From Sneathiella chinensis (GTDB taxonomy: Bacteria; Pseudomonadota; Alphaproteobacteria; Sneathiellales; Sneathiellaceae): 64,000 bases of DNA. The DNA is taken from contig NZ_VNWN01000002.1 in NCBI RefSeq assembly GCF_012720115.1, forward strand, positions 1,302,001-1,366,000, written 5' to 3'. The notes beneath the pieces were generated by a model. That model saw only the letters and a program-made list of their open reading frames with translations. It did no database searches and had not been told where the DNA came from. A program made the translations under genes and the position numbers. Below, piece after piece: positions 48,809 through 57,394 of the stretch. Every line of letters starts with the position of its first letter. Positions within the stretch are counted from its first letter, which is position 1.

Positions 48809-51800
48809 ATGAAGATTTTGTCGGGGATAGGCAAGGTACTGGGATCAGCTGTTCTGGGGGCGCTGGTTTTGGGGGGACTGCCCGGGGGCATGGACGTTGC
48901 TGCCAAGGAACAGGAACAGCAGGATGGCGCAAAGGGGCAAGAGAGACTTGAAAAGCCCATCGCAATGCCTGCGAAACTCCCAAAATGGAAAGGCAAGGGG
49001 GACAAGCCCCCTCGTCTTGCGCTGGCCGTGGTGGGAAAGGCCACCCTTCATCTCGGAAAACCGGACGAAAACGCCCTGCATGTGAACGGGGCAATGGGGA
49101 CCGCCGCTGTCCGGGTTCCGATTGAGGTGCCGCCAGGGGTTGCCGGGTTCGAGCCGTCCCTGCATCTGGTGATCGGAAACCGGCGGGGTGTGCAGCGATA
49201 TCTGGATGTGGCCGGTATATCTGTTCTGGAACCTTGCCGCGATGCGGCGCTGTGTCTGGATGGCATCCCCCTTGTTGCCGCCCCGGAAGGCAGCGCGGGT
49301 GAATTCCGCCTGAAAGTGGACCCCCGGACATGGGTTCGTCAGAACGGGGCTGATTATCACGTTGGGGATGGCAATGGCCTTCTGCAGATATTCGAAGCCG
49401 CGGGTGCAGGCCGCTGGCATCTTGTCCGGGCAGAGGACCGGTTCGGCAACTTTATCCAATACGATTATTCAGCAGAAACCGGCAAGATTGACCGGATCGG
49501 TTACGGGTATGCGGGGGAAGGGGCAGCCCCCTTGCGGCAGGTTCATTTTTATCATGACCGGGAAACAGCCGCGCTGGTGCAGGTTTCCACCCGTGTAAGC
49601 GGCCGGGCGGTCCGCCATTATTTTATTGAGTATGACAACAGGGGCTTGCCGCGCCATCTTCGGGACTGTGGGCAGTCGGGGGCAGGCAGTCTTATCTGCC
49701 GTCCTTCAAAATCCTATATTTGGGAAAAACAGGGCGCTGCGGATGGGTATTGGTTGTCGTCTGTTGAAAACGGCACCGGCGGTCGAACTGATATTGAGTA
49801 TCGCCTGCTGGGCGGAGAGCCGGTGGTTACGCGCTTTTCATTGTTTGCAGGCGAGCAGCGGATGCAGACCCGCGAATACGAGCATCTTTCGCCGGTCCTT
49901 GAAAATGGAAAGCTGACCGGATTTAACGAATTTCGCGAATGGTCCCCCTTGCGGGGCAGCGGGGAATTTACCCGCTTGGGGGTTGGGCCGCAGAAGGGTC
50001 TGGTTGTCGCCCGCGGGATGTTCATCAAGCCAAAGGGGCGCCGCACATTAAACCGGGACCTGATAAAGGTAACCGAGGAGCAGTTTACCTACAGTCCGTT
50101 GGGAGGCAGGAACGGGGCCCCTGTGGTTCTGACGGAAATCCGCTCTGTCCTGTTTGATGGGGACGGCGAAGAACAGAAAGCCAGCATTGAAACCCGCAAG
50201 TATGATCCTGCGGGGCGCGTGAAATGGGTATCTTCCGACAAGGGGACGGATCATCTTGAGTATCTGGATGAGACCGAGCCTGACTGGAGAGGAACGGCAA
50301 TCGGAAATCTGGTGACAGCGCGTAGCCACACCGATCGCGGGACAGGTGCACGTCAAACCAAGCAATGGACCTATCAGTTTACAGAAGGTCGCCTGACGTC
50401 GTCTGTCATTCGCGGCTTTGAAAATGATGAAGAGCAGGAAAGCCGCTATTCCGTGCAATGGCTGGACCGCCAAGGCAACATCATTCGCATCCGAAAAGAC
50501 AATCAGGAAAGCCGCTTTTCCTACGACCCTGAATTGAGAACCTTTCCCACCCGTCTGACACTGGGGCAGGAGGAAGGCGAACAGATTGTGCGTCTTATCC
50601 ATGATCCGGGGACCGGGGAAATGGTTCGGGAGTATCTTGAGAACGGGGCGGAAACCGTCCGCGAACTGGATGCCTTCGGACAGGAAATCAGCCGGACCGA
50701 GCGGATTGCCGATCCTGATAATCTGTCCGGTTTGGCCAAGGATGGAACCCTTTTGGTTGTTCGGGAGGAAAGCCGCCATCATCGCTTGCCGGATGGTCGT
50801 ATCCAACGGCGCGTTCTGACAACCGTCAGTGCGGTTGGATCAAATGACAAATACCAAAAAGAGGCGGTGGTCACCTATGATGCGCTTGGCCGCATTGGGG
50901 GCATGGCGCGCTGGGAAATTCAGCCTGACGGCAGCAAGACGCTGGAGACATCCCTGACACGAAGGTTCCGCGAGGACGGAGAGGATATCCAGATTACAGA
51001 CACGGCAGGCCGGGAGCAGAATATCCGCTTCGATGCCTTTGGCCGTGTGGTGCGAGAGGCGCTCGCGGGATATGGCGTTTCCGAATTTTCCTATAATGAT
51101 CGGGGTCAGGTCTCCGAAATCATTCGAAACGGGGAGCGGGTCGGCCTTGCCCATGATGGAGAAGGGCGACTGTCCGAGAAGCATCTGCCGGGCGGAAAAT
51201 CCTATCGTTATCGGTATTTTGATACCCGGACCGACAGACTTGCAGAAGTCAATCTGCCTTCGGGAAAAGTTGTTTCCTATGAATATACGGAAAATGGGCA
51301 ATTGAAGGGCAAGAGGGTTCTGATCCCGGACGGGCCGGAAGACTTCTTTGAGTTTGGGATCGATTTTGAATACCGGAATGACCAGCTTTCCCGCGTTCTC
51401 TACCCGGATGGGTCCGTGGTCGGGTATGAGTATGAGGGGGACCGCCTTGCCGCCATTCGCTGGCTAAAGGGGGCGCCGGATAATTTTGGCGACCCGGACA
51501 AGGCGATTATCCGCTACGACGCGGATGCAGACCACCCTCAAGGCCCAGCCTTGCAAAGGATACTGGGCAATGGACTGACGGAAGCCTTCCAGTGGTCAGA
51601 TGACGGGGCGCTGCAATCCATTCGCCTCGGGCGCAATGGTGCGCTGGATAGGGCGGCGGACGATGGGCTGGACAGTCTTGCCTATGAATTTTCAAACCAG
51701 AATGGGAAGATCAGCCGGGAAAGCCGCCGCGCCCTGCTTCGGGATGGGCCTCAACAGTATGAACGGGCCTATGATTATGACAGCGAAGGACGCCTTGCCG

Positions 51801-54367
51801 CCGCAGGGAGTGAGTATTCATTTTTAAACCGGTTAATAGTTAAAAATAAGGATAAGGTTGTTCGGCAGGGGGCTGCTATTGATCTCGCCTATGACCGGCA
51901 TGGGAATGTATCCCGCAAGGTTCAGGGGAACCGGCATGCCCGGTATCAGTTCGATGTGGAGGACCGACTGGTGCAGGCGGTACAGACGGACCGGGGCCGG
52001 GAAACGGAACTTCGCTTTGATTATGGTCCCTTTGGCGAACGGATTGAGAAAGCCGTATCGGGCGGCAGCCAGACCTTCTACATAAGTCCGTTCTTTGAAT
52101 TCACCCGCCATGCGGATGGGCGTATGCAGGCCACGCGTTATGTCTGGGACCATATGGGGCGTGTCGCCGCTTTCACATCCGCGATCACCGAAGACGAACT
52201 GGCCGGGATGTTGCCGGGCTTTGCTGCGGGCCGGAATGATATGACAGGGGGGATGCTTTCTGTTCTGGGTGGCCTGTCCTTTTCGCATCAAAACCTGCTG
52301 GGATTGCTGGCGGTGATGATGGGGTGCTTTGCCATCCTTGTCCTTTTCGAAAAGGTTACAGGCAGAGAGGAACGCCGCACTGGTGCTGGTTCTGCCTCAC
52401 GCTCTCTCGCGCTCCGGGCATCGGTTGACGGGGGAGGGGGAAAGATATCCCGTTTTCGGCAGGCTGTTACGATCAGTGTGATGGTTGCGTTTCTGGGGGC
52501 AGGTTTGGCCCCGACAGCGCAGGCGGCTCTGGAAAACGGGGATGGCACACCGAAAGCGGACCAGATTACCTATTTCCATCAGGATGGGAGGGGGAGTTCC
52601 TATGCCGTTTCCGATGAAGCGGGGAACCAGACCGCCGCCGTGTCCTATAGTCCGTTCGGACGGGTGGAGCAGGGCGGCTTTACTGCGGGGAACAATAATT
52701 TCCGTCACAAGTTTGCCGGGCTGGAACTGGACGAGGAAACCGGCCTCTATTATGTCGGGCAGCGGTACTATGATCCCGAACTGGGTCAATTTTTAAGCGT
52801 AGATCCAGCCCGTGACGGTCGGGAACCTTATGAATATGCCGGGAATGATCCGGTGAATTATGTGGATACGGATGGCCGTATGCGGCAACCGGCGCCTTTT
52901 GTCCATCCTTTCTCTCCGAGGTCGCTGCCCATCTTCCAGCGCGCCATAGGGGCGGGTAACAGGGAGGCACGATTGGCTTCTACCTTCAGTCCGTCCCACG
53001 CCTCGACACTGGAGCTTCTTGGTAGGAACCAGCGGCAACAGGAAAGCGAACCTGATGAGGGGGCGGAAGAGCAGGCGGAAGGATCACTCGACTGGGTTCG
53101 CTATCCCACATTCTGGCGCTGGACATTTGGTGTGAAGGAAGGAAGCCGCCCGCCCGCGGCCGCTGTGGATCGTCAGGTTCGCCCAACCGCTGAAGACAGG
53201 GCGGAATATAACCGGACCGTCCGGTCTGGTTATATGTCAGGATTGACACGTTTTGGTGGGTTCCTACAAAGCCTTCTTGGCTCTGGCTTGCTGGCCTGGT
53301 GGTTCCCAACCTCGTTCACCTATCATAATGGGAATACATCTACCCCCGGTTTCTGGACCGATCTGGGTGTGTATTCCGCCAGTCTGGCCGCCTTCATCGG
53401 TTTTGGCTACGGCTATTCCGGGAATGAAGCGCTTTACTGGCAGGGTAAGGCCAACAAGGGCGCGAATTCGCGGGACTATCTGGAAATGGGATTGCGCCGG
53501 ATATTCTGGAAAGCGGCGGTACAGGTTATCGCCTTGTCCGGATTTACCTTGCTTTCCAGATGGATGAGAGGGTTTCCCGTCTTCGAGGATGAGAATTCCA
53601 CCTTGCAGGAAGGGTTGGCGGAAGTGGGCTATCTGATGTTGAAGAACGGGGTGTACAGTATTACCGGGTCTTTGGCATTGATCCCCTTATTCTCTGCCTC
53701 CAAGGCACCGTCTGCCACCTATGATAGCGATATCACGACAGAGGAACTGGATGCCATGCCGTGGTGGCGCCGATGGGCCATCAAGGGGTCGCTTTCCCTT
53801 CGTGGGTTTCATGCCCAACGTGGGTTCTGGGCACGGGATGCGGCCCCCTGGTCGCGGGATGCGTTTCTGCAATCGCTTTGGTACCCCATCTATATTGTGG
53901 AAATCTATCTTTGGTTCCTCATTGCCTCGCTTGGCTATTATAGCGGGTTCGCCGCGATCCTGCCCGCATTGCCAATTTTCTCGACCCGGGATTTCTTCAC
54001 CGCATGGCGACAGAACCTGACCCTGATCGTGTTGGCAACGCCTGCAAGCCCGCTGGCCTATCTGAATTATTGGGCTCGCAAATCCATGACCCTGATCCGC
54101 AGGCGCAGCGCCACCAACCCAAGAACCAGTGGATTGTTGTTCAAGATCCTTGGTCCGGTGGATGGATTGCGGATCGCCGGCTTCAATGACGCGTCCTATA
54201 TGGCAGAGGAGGATTGGTACAACAGCCTGCTGGCCCACCGGGCACGGGATGCGGCACAGGAAGGGGGAAGCCTGGAAGAAGAAAGTCGGAGCCGGAGCAG
54301 TAGCAGTCGCAGTCGCAGCGGGCAGGGTTCCGGCGGTTCCTCGCCCGCGGATATTGAAAGCCAGTAA
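48809..54367 (+). CDS. Giant RHS/YD-repeat protein with multi-pass C-terminal domain
   Basis: This 1852-residue protein has five regions. 1) A Sec-type signal (about residues 5-30, LSGIGKVLGSAVLGALVLGG). 2) An SpvB/TcaC-like module at about 85-260 (VPIEVPPGVAGFEPSLHL, CRDAALCLDGIPLV). 3) YD repeats to about 1110. 4) An RHS core (1255-1357) with FAGLELDEETGLYYVGQRYY and EYAGNDPVNYVDTDGR, preceded by an insertion of about 130 residues with two hydrophobic segments. 5) A C-terminal domain (1358-1852) with about six transmembrane helices and an Arg/Ser-rich tail. RHS proteins usually end in variable toxin domains; this one matches no toxin I know. GGAAGGAA precedes the ATG. No T6SS or TcA gene is near. 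Confidence 0.92.
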   Translation: MKILSGIGKVLGSAVLGALVLGGLPGGMDVAAKEQEQQDGAKGQERLEKPIAMPAKLPKWKGKGDKPPRLALAVVGKATLHLGKPDENALHVNGAMGTAAVRVPIEVPPGVAGFEPSLHLVIGNRRGVQRYLDVAGISVLEPCRDAALCLDGIPLVAAPEGSAGEFRLKVDPRTWVRQNGADYHVGDGNGLLQIFEAAGAGRWHLVRAEDRFGNFIQYDYSAETGKIDRIGYGYAGEGAAPLRQVHFYHDRETAALVQVSTRVSGRAVRHYFIEYDNRGLPRHLRDCGQSGAGSLICRPSKSYIWEKQGAADGYWLSSVENGTGGRTDIEYRLLGGEPVVTRFSLFAGEQRMQTREYEHLSPVLENGKLTGFNEFREWSPLRGSGEFTRLGVGPQKGLVVARGMFIKPKGRRTLNRDLIKVTEEQFTYSPLGGRNGAPVVLTEIRSVLFDGDGEEQKASIETRKYDPAGRVKWVSSDKGTDHLEYLDETEPDWRGTAIGNLVTARSHTDRGTGARQTKQWTYQFTEGRLTSSVIRGFENDEEQESRYSVQWLDRQGNIIRIRKDNQESRFSYDPELRTFPTRLTLGQEEGEQIVRLIHDPGTGEMVREYLENGAETVRELDAFGQEISRTERIADPDNLSGLAKDGTLLVVREESRHHRLPDGRIQRRVLTTVSAVGSNDKYQKEAVVTYDALGRIGGMARWEIQPDGSKTLETSLTRRFREDGEDIQITDTAGREQNIRFDAFGRVVREALAGYGVSEFSYNDRGQVSEIIRNGERVGLAHDGEGRLSEKHLPGGKSYRYRYFDTRTDRLAEVNLPSGKVVSYEYTENGQLKGKRVLIPDGPEDFFEFGIDFEYRNDQLSRVLYPDGSVVGYEYEGDRLAAIRWLKGAPDNFGDPDKAIIRYDADADHPQGPALQRILGNGLTEAFQWSDDGALQSIRLGRNGALDRAADDGLDSLAYEFSNQNGKISRESRRALLRDGPQQYERAYDYDSEGRLAAAGSEYSFLNRLIVKNKDKVVRQGAAIDLAYDRHGNVSRKVQGNRHARYQFDVEDRLVQAVQTDRGRETELRFDYGPFGERIEKAVSGGSQTFYISPFFEFTRHADGRMQATRYVWDHMGRVAAFTSAITEDELAGMLPGFAAGRNDMTGGMLSVLGGLSFSHQNLLGLLAVMMGCFAILVLFEKVTGREERRTGAGSASRSLALRASVDGGGGKISRFRQAVTISVMVAFLGAGLAPTAQAALENGDGTPKADQITYFHQDGRGSSYAVSDEAGNQTAAVSYSPFGRVEQGGFTAGNNNFRHKFAGLELDEETGLYYVGQRYYDPELGQFLSVDPARDGREPYEYAGNDPVNYVDTDGRMRQPAPFVHPFSPRSLPIFQRAIGAGNREARLASTFSPSHASTLELLGRNQRQQESEPDEGAEEQAEGSLDWVRYPTFWRWTFGVKEGSRPPAAAVDRQVRPTAEDRAEYNRTVRSGYMSGLTRFGGFLQSLLGSGLLAWWFPTSFTYHNGNTSTPGFWTDLGVYSASLAAFIGFGYGYSGNEALYWQGKANKGANSRDYLEMGLRRIFWKAAVQVIALSGFTLLSRWMRGFPVFEDENSTLQEGLAEVGYLMLKNGVYSITGSLALIPLFSASKAPSATYDSDITTEELDAMPWWRRWAIKGSLSLRGFHAQRGFWARDAAPWSRDAFLQSLWYPIYIVEIYLWFLIASLGYYSGFAAILPALPIFSTRDFFTAWRQNLTLIVLATPASPLAYLNYWARKSMTLIRRRSATNPRTSGLLFKILGPVDGLRIAGFNDASYMAEEDWYNSLLAHRARDAAQEGGSLEEESRSRSSSSRSRSGQGSGGSSPADIESQ

Positions 54368-54375
54368 ATGCTCAT

Positions 54376-54424
54376 CCCCGGCGGAAAGCCTTCGGGTTCA
54401 TCCGCCGGGGTGTCTGATTTTTGT
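54376..54424 (+). terminator. Rho-independent terminator after the RHS gene
   Basis: Arms CCCCGGCGGA (54376-54385) and TCCGCCGGGG (54401-54410) form a perfect 10-bp GC-rich stem followed by TGTCTGATTTTT. It lies 8 bp after the RHS stop, so the small downstream gene is expressed separately. Confidence 0.9.
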
Positions 54425-54487
54425 GACAAGCCAGCGGCTTTTCGGGTAATCATGACCCGTGGATTTAATCGGGGAATAGGCTGGATC

Positions 54488-55030
54488 ATGCATTGGTTGG
54501 TAGAACGGACGCTTGTCGGACGGACAGGAAAGCAGACAATCGCGAAATACGCGGCGGGACCGGATCGCTTTCACGGGGTTCTGATCATTGCTTCGGCGGC
54601 GCTGCTAGGGGTGGGGATTGCCGCCCCGTTTGCAACGGTAGACGGGTTCTTTGGGCTGACCGGTCAGTTTTCCCTGTTTCAGGCCATTCTGGAACTGATG
54701 AAAGCGGGACAGGGCGTTTATGCTGTTGGCGTGGCGGTGGTCTTTATGGTTGTGCCGGTGCTGATTGTCGCCACCAATTTTGACCTTTGGTACAAGATTG
54801 AACTGACCAGCGACAAGTTCGAGAAATACCAGCGGCGGCTGGCCTTGTGCGGGCGCCTTTGGTTCTTTGTCATGCTGGCGACCATTGCGCTGGTCTTTTA
54901 TGTCAGGACCTCCGGGGCGGGGGGCGTCCTTCATGCCTCGGTCTATTACCTGCTTCTCAGCGTTATTTTACAGAAGCTCAATCACGGCCGGATCACCCGC
55001 CTGCTGGCAACGGTCAAGTTCGTCGATTAG
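54488..55030 (+). CDS. Small four-helix membrane protein (PqiA-like)
   Basis: This 180-residue protein has about four hydrophobic helices (for example GVLIIASAALLGVGIAAPFATV and VYAVGVAVVFMVVPVLIVA, then LWFFVMLATIALVFYV and VYYLLLSVILQ). The GLTGQFSLFQAILELM segment and overall layout resemble the transmembrane half of PqiA-type proteins, a weak match. The frame extends back to 54368, but the terminator lies in that region, so the ATG at 54488 (or 54452) is more likely. It may be unrelated to the RHS gene or, less likely, an immunity or partner protein. Confidence 0.6.
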   Translation: MHWLVERTLVGRTGKQTIAKYAAGPDRFHGVLIIASAALLGVGIAAPFATVDGFFGLTGQFSLFQAILELMKAGQGVYAVGVAVVFMVVPVLIVATNFDLWYKIELTSDKFEKYQRRLALCGRLWFFVMLATIALVFYVRTSGAGGVLHASVYYLLLSVILQKLNHGRITRLLATVKFVD

Positions 55031-55090
55031 AGCGCCCAGAGAGGCGCTGGGGAGAGAGGCGCTAGGGCGAGAGAGGGAAGAAGAGCCGGC

Positions 55091-56269
55091 TTACCGGCTC
55101 AACTCTTTCATGGCATCTTCAAGACCGTGAATGGTCAGGGGATACATCCGATCCCCCATCAGTTGCTTCATCATCTGCAGGGACGGGGTATATTCCCAGT
55201 ATTTTTCGGGAACCGGGTTCAGCCAGACCGCCTTGCTGTAGATGTTGAGAATCCGTTCCATCCACGCGGAACCGGCTTCCTCGTTCCAGTGTTCCACACT
55301 GCCGCCGGCATAGGCGATTTCGTACGGGGACATGGTCGCATCGCCGACGATGATCAGCTTGTAATCCGCCGGGTAGGTATGCAGCACATCCCATGTGGGT
55401 TTGAAATCCGCATGGCGGCGGCGATTGTCTTTCCACAGCTTTTCATAAACGCAGTTATGGAAATAATAGAATTCCAGATGCTTGAATTCATTCCGGGCTG
55501 CTGAAAACAGTTCCTCGCACGACTTGATATGGTCGTCCATGGAACCGCCAATGTCGAACAGGATCAGGACCTTGACCGCATTGTGCCGTTCAGGACGCAT
55601 TTTCAGGTCCAGAAAACCGGCGTTTCGGGCGGTGGACCGGATGGTGTCTTCAAGGTCCAGTTCATCGGCCGCCCCTTCACGGGCAAACTGGCGAAGCCGT
55701 TTCAGCGCCACCTTGATGTTCCGGGTCCCCAGTTCCACATCATCGTCCAGGTTCTTGTATTCCCGCTTGTCCCAGACCTTGACAGCGCGGCGATGGCGGC
55801 TTTCCTTCTGGCCGATACGCACCCCTTCCGGGTTATAGCCATAAGCCCCGAAAGGAGAGCGGCCGGCAGTGCCGATCCACTTGTTGCCACCCTGATGACG
55901 CTTTTGCTGTTCCTTCAGGCGCTCCTGAAGGGTTTCCATCAGCTTTTCCCAGCCACCCAAGGCCTCAACCTGCGCCTTTTCCTCGTCCGTGAGGGACAGT
56001 TCGGCCAGCTTTTTCAGCCACTCGTCCGGCAGTTCCACCGTTTTATCGTCGCCGATAAACTCGATGCCGTTAAAGCAATGACCGAAGACCTGATCGAACT
56101 TGTCCAGATTCTTTTCATCCTTTACCAGCGTGGTGCGCGCCAGATAATAGAAATCGTTCACGTCATATCCGGCGCAACCGGCTTTCAACGCTTCGATCAG
56201 GGTCAGGTACTCACGCAAGGTGACAGGAAGTTTGGCTTCCTTCAGGGTGAAAAAGAATTTCACAAACAT
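55091..56269 (-). CDS. VWA-domain protein paired with MoxR ATPase
   Basis: This 392-residue cytoplasmic protein has a von Willebrand factor A domain in its second half. The MIDAS motif is seen as LFDIGGSMDDHIKSCEE (DxGxS). The first half is a helical region (REYLTLIEALKAGCAGYDVNDFYYLA) typical of CoxE-like partners of MoxR ATPases. FYYFHNCVYEKLWKDN and GDATMSPYEI are conserved in the family. It is 13 bp from the MoxR gene and probably acts with it to assemble or remodel a metal enzyme or complex. Confidence 0.9.
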   Translation of the reverse strand: MFVKFFFTLKEAKLPVTLREYLTLIEALKAGCAGYDVNDFYYLARTTLVKDEKNLDKFDQVFGHCFNGIEFIGDDKTVELPDEWLKKLAELSLTDEEKAQVEALGGWEKLMETLQERLKEQQKRHQGGNKWIGTAGRSPFGAYGYNPEGVRIGQKESRHRRAVKVWDKREYKNLDDDVELGTRNIKVALKRLRQFAREGAADELDLEDTIRSTARNAGFLDLKMRPERHNAVKVLILFDIGGSMDDHIKSCEELFSAARNEFKHLEFYYFHNCVYEKLWKDNRRRHADFKPTWDVLHTYPADYKLIIVGDATMSPYEIAYAGGSVEHWNEEAGSAWMERILNIYSKAVWLNPVPEKYWEYTPSLQMMKQLMGDRMYPLTIHGLEDAMKELSR

Positions 56270-56282
56270 GTCGGCCTACCTC

Positions 56283-57128
56283 CTAGCGCTGCTCCCGGCG
56301 GGACAGGAAGGCCAGTCGTTCGAACAAATGCACATCCTGCTCGTTCTTCAGCAAGGCACCATGCAGCGGCGGGATCAGTTTGGACGGATCCTTTGATCTC
56401 AGGACGTCTTCCGGCAGTTCCTCGTTCATCAGAAGTTTCAGCCAGTCGAGAAGTTCACTGGTGGACGGCTTCTTCTTGAGGCCCGGTGTCTCCCGCACAT
56501 CGAAGAAGACCTTGAGCGCATCGCGGACCAGTTCCTGCGTTGCGTTCGGGTGATGCACCTCGACAATCTGTTGCATGGTTTCCGGGTCGGGGAAGCTGAT
56601 ATAATGGAAGAAACAGCGACGCAGGAACGCGTCAGGCAGTTCCTTTTCGTTGTTTGACGTGATGATCACCAGCGGACGGTTCACGGCCTTGATGGTTTCC
56701 TGTGTCTCATAGACAAAGAATTCCATCCGGTCCAGTTCCTGCAACAGGTCGTTGGGGAACTCGATATCAGCCTTGTCAATCTCGTCGATCAGCAGAACCG
56801 GGCTTTCGTCCGCCGTAAAGGCTTCCCACAGTTTGCCGGGGCGGATGTAGTTCTTGATGTCATGCACCTTGTCATCGCCGAGCTGGGAATCCCGAAGGCG
56901 AGAGACGGCATCATACTCATAAAGACCCTGTTGCGCCTTGGTGGTGGATTTGACGTTCCATTCGATAAACTGCTTGCCAAGGGCGCGGGCCACTTCCTGG
57001 GCCAGAACAGTTTTACCCGTGCCGGGTTCACCCTTGATAAGCAGGGGACGCTGCAACGTCATGGCCGCGTTCACGGCGATCATCAGGTCTTCGGTTGCAA
57101 CGTAGGAGTCAGTACCTTCAAATTTCAT
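56283..57128 (-). CDS. MoxR-family AAA+ ATPase
   Basis: This 281-residue AAA+ ATPase has Walker A GEPGTGKTVLAQ, Walker B LLIDEIDKADIEF and the sensor region ITSNNEKELPDAFLRRCFFHYISFPD. MoxR ATPases act as chaperones for metalloenzyme maturation or stress response, usually with a VWA partner. It is immediately upstream of the VWA gene and both share one transcript. The substrate here is not shown. Divergent from the MFS gene. Confidence 0.93.
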   Translation of the reverse strand: MKFEGTDSYVATEDLMIAVNAAMTLQRPLLIKGEPGTGKTVLAQEVARALGKQFIEWNVKSTTKAQQGLYEYDAVSRLRDSQLGDDKVHDIKNYIRPGKLWEAFTADESPVLLIDEIDKADIEFPNDLLQELDRMEFFVYETQETIKAVNRPLVIITSNNEKELPDAFLRRCFFHYISFPDPETMQQIVEVHHPNATQELVRDALKVFFDVRETPGLKKKPSTSELLDWLKLLMNEELPEDVLRSKDPSKLIPPLHGALLKNEQDVHLFERLAFLSRREQR

Positions 57129-57394
57129 GCTGTACTCTCAAACTTGTCGTTTCTTGTTTCTTATATGGCGTCACGCCTTTGCCAAGAAAGGTATGCGCAG
57201 AAACGGTAATGATCAAGGTAAATTGACAAAAAGTCATTTTAGGAAGGGGGGATAAACCGGGCCTTGGGCGGCGGTTCATTTCTCTGGCGGGGACGCTGCC
57301 GGACAAGCAACCGTGCAAGCAGTGGTTTTGCAATTGCCATTTGACAAAACCGGATTTTGGGCGGAATTTTAAAAGAAAAGAAAGAAAACAACCA

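Noticed and set aside
51820-51860. AT-rich patch inside the RHS gene, possible recombination scar or regulatory site
   Set aside because: The reading frame continues normally and the TTAA spacings (3 and 5 bases) do not match a CtrA or other known site.
48809-55030. Complete T6SS or Tc-toxin locus
   Set aside because: No VgrG, Hcp, PAAR, TssB/C or TcA-like gene is seen beside the RHS gene, so it is reported as a stand-alone RHS gene.
55031-55078. Short repeats (AGAGAGGCGCT twice) after the 54488 gene
   Set aside because: Two short copies and a 6-bp hairpin without a T-tract are too weak to call as a functional repeat or terminator.
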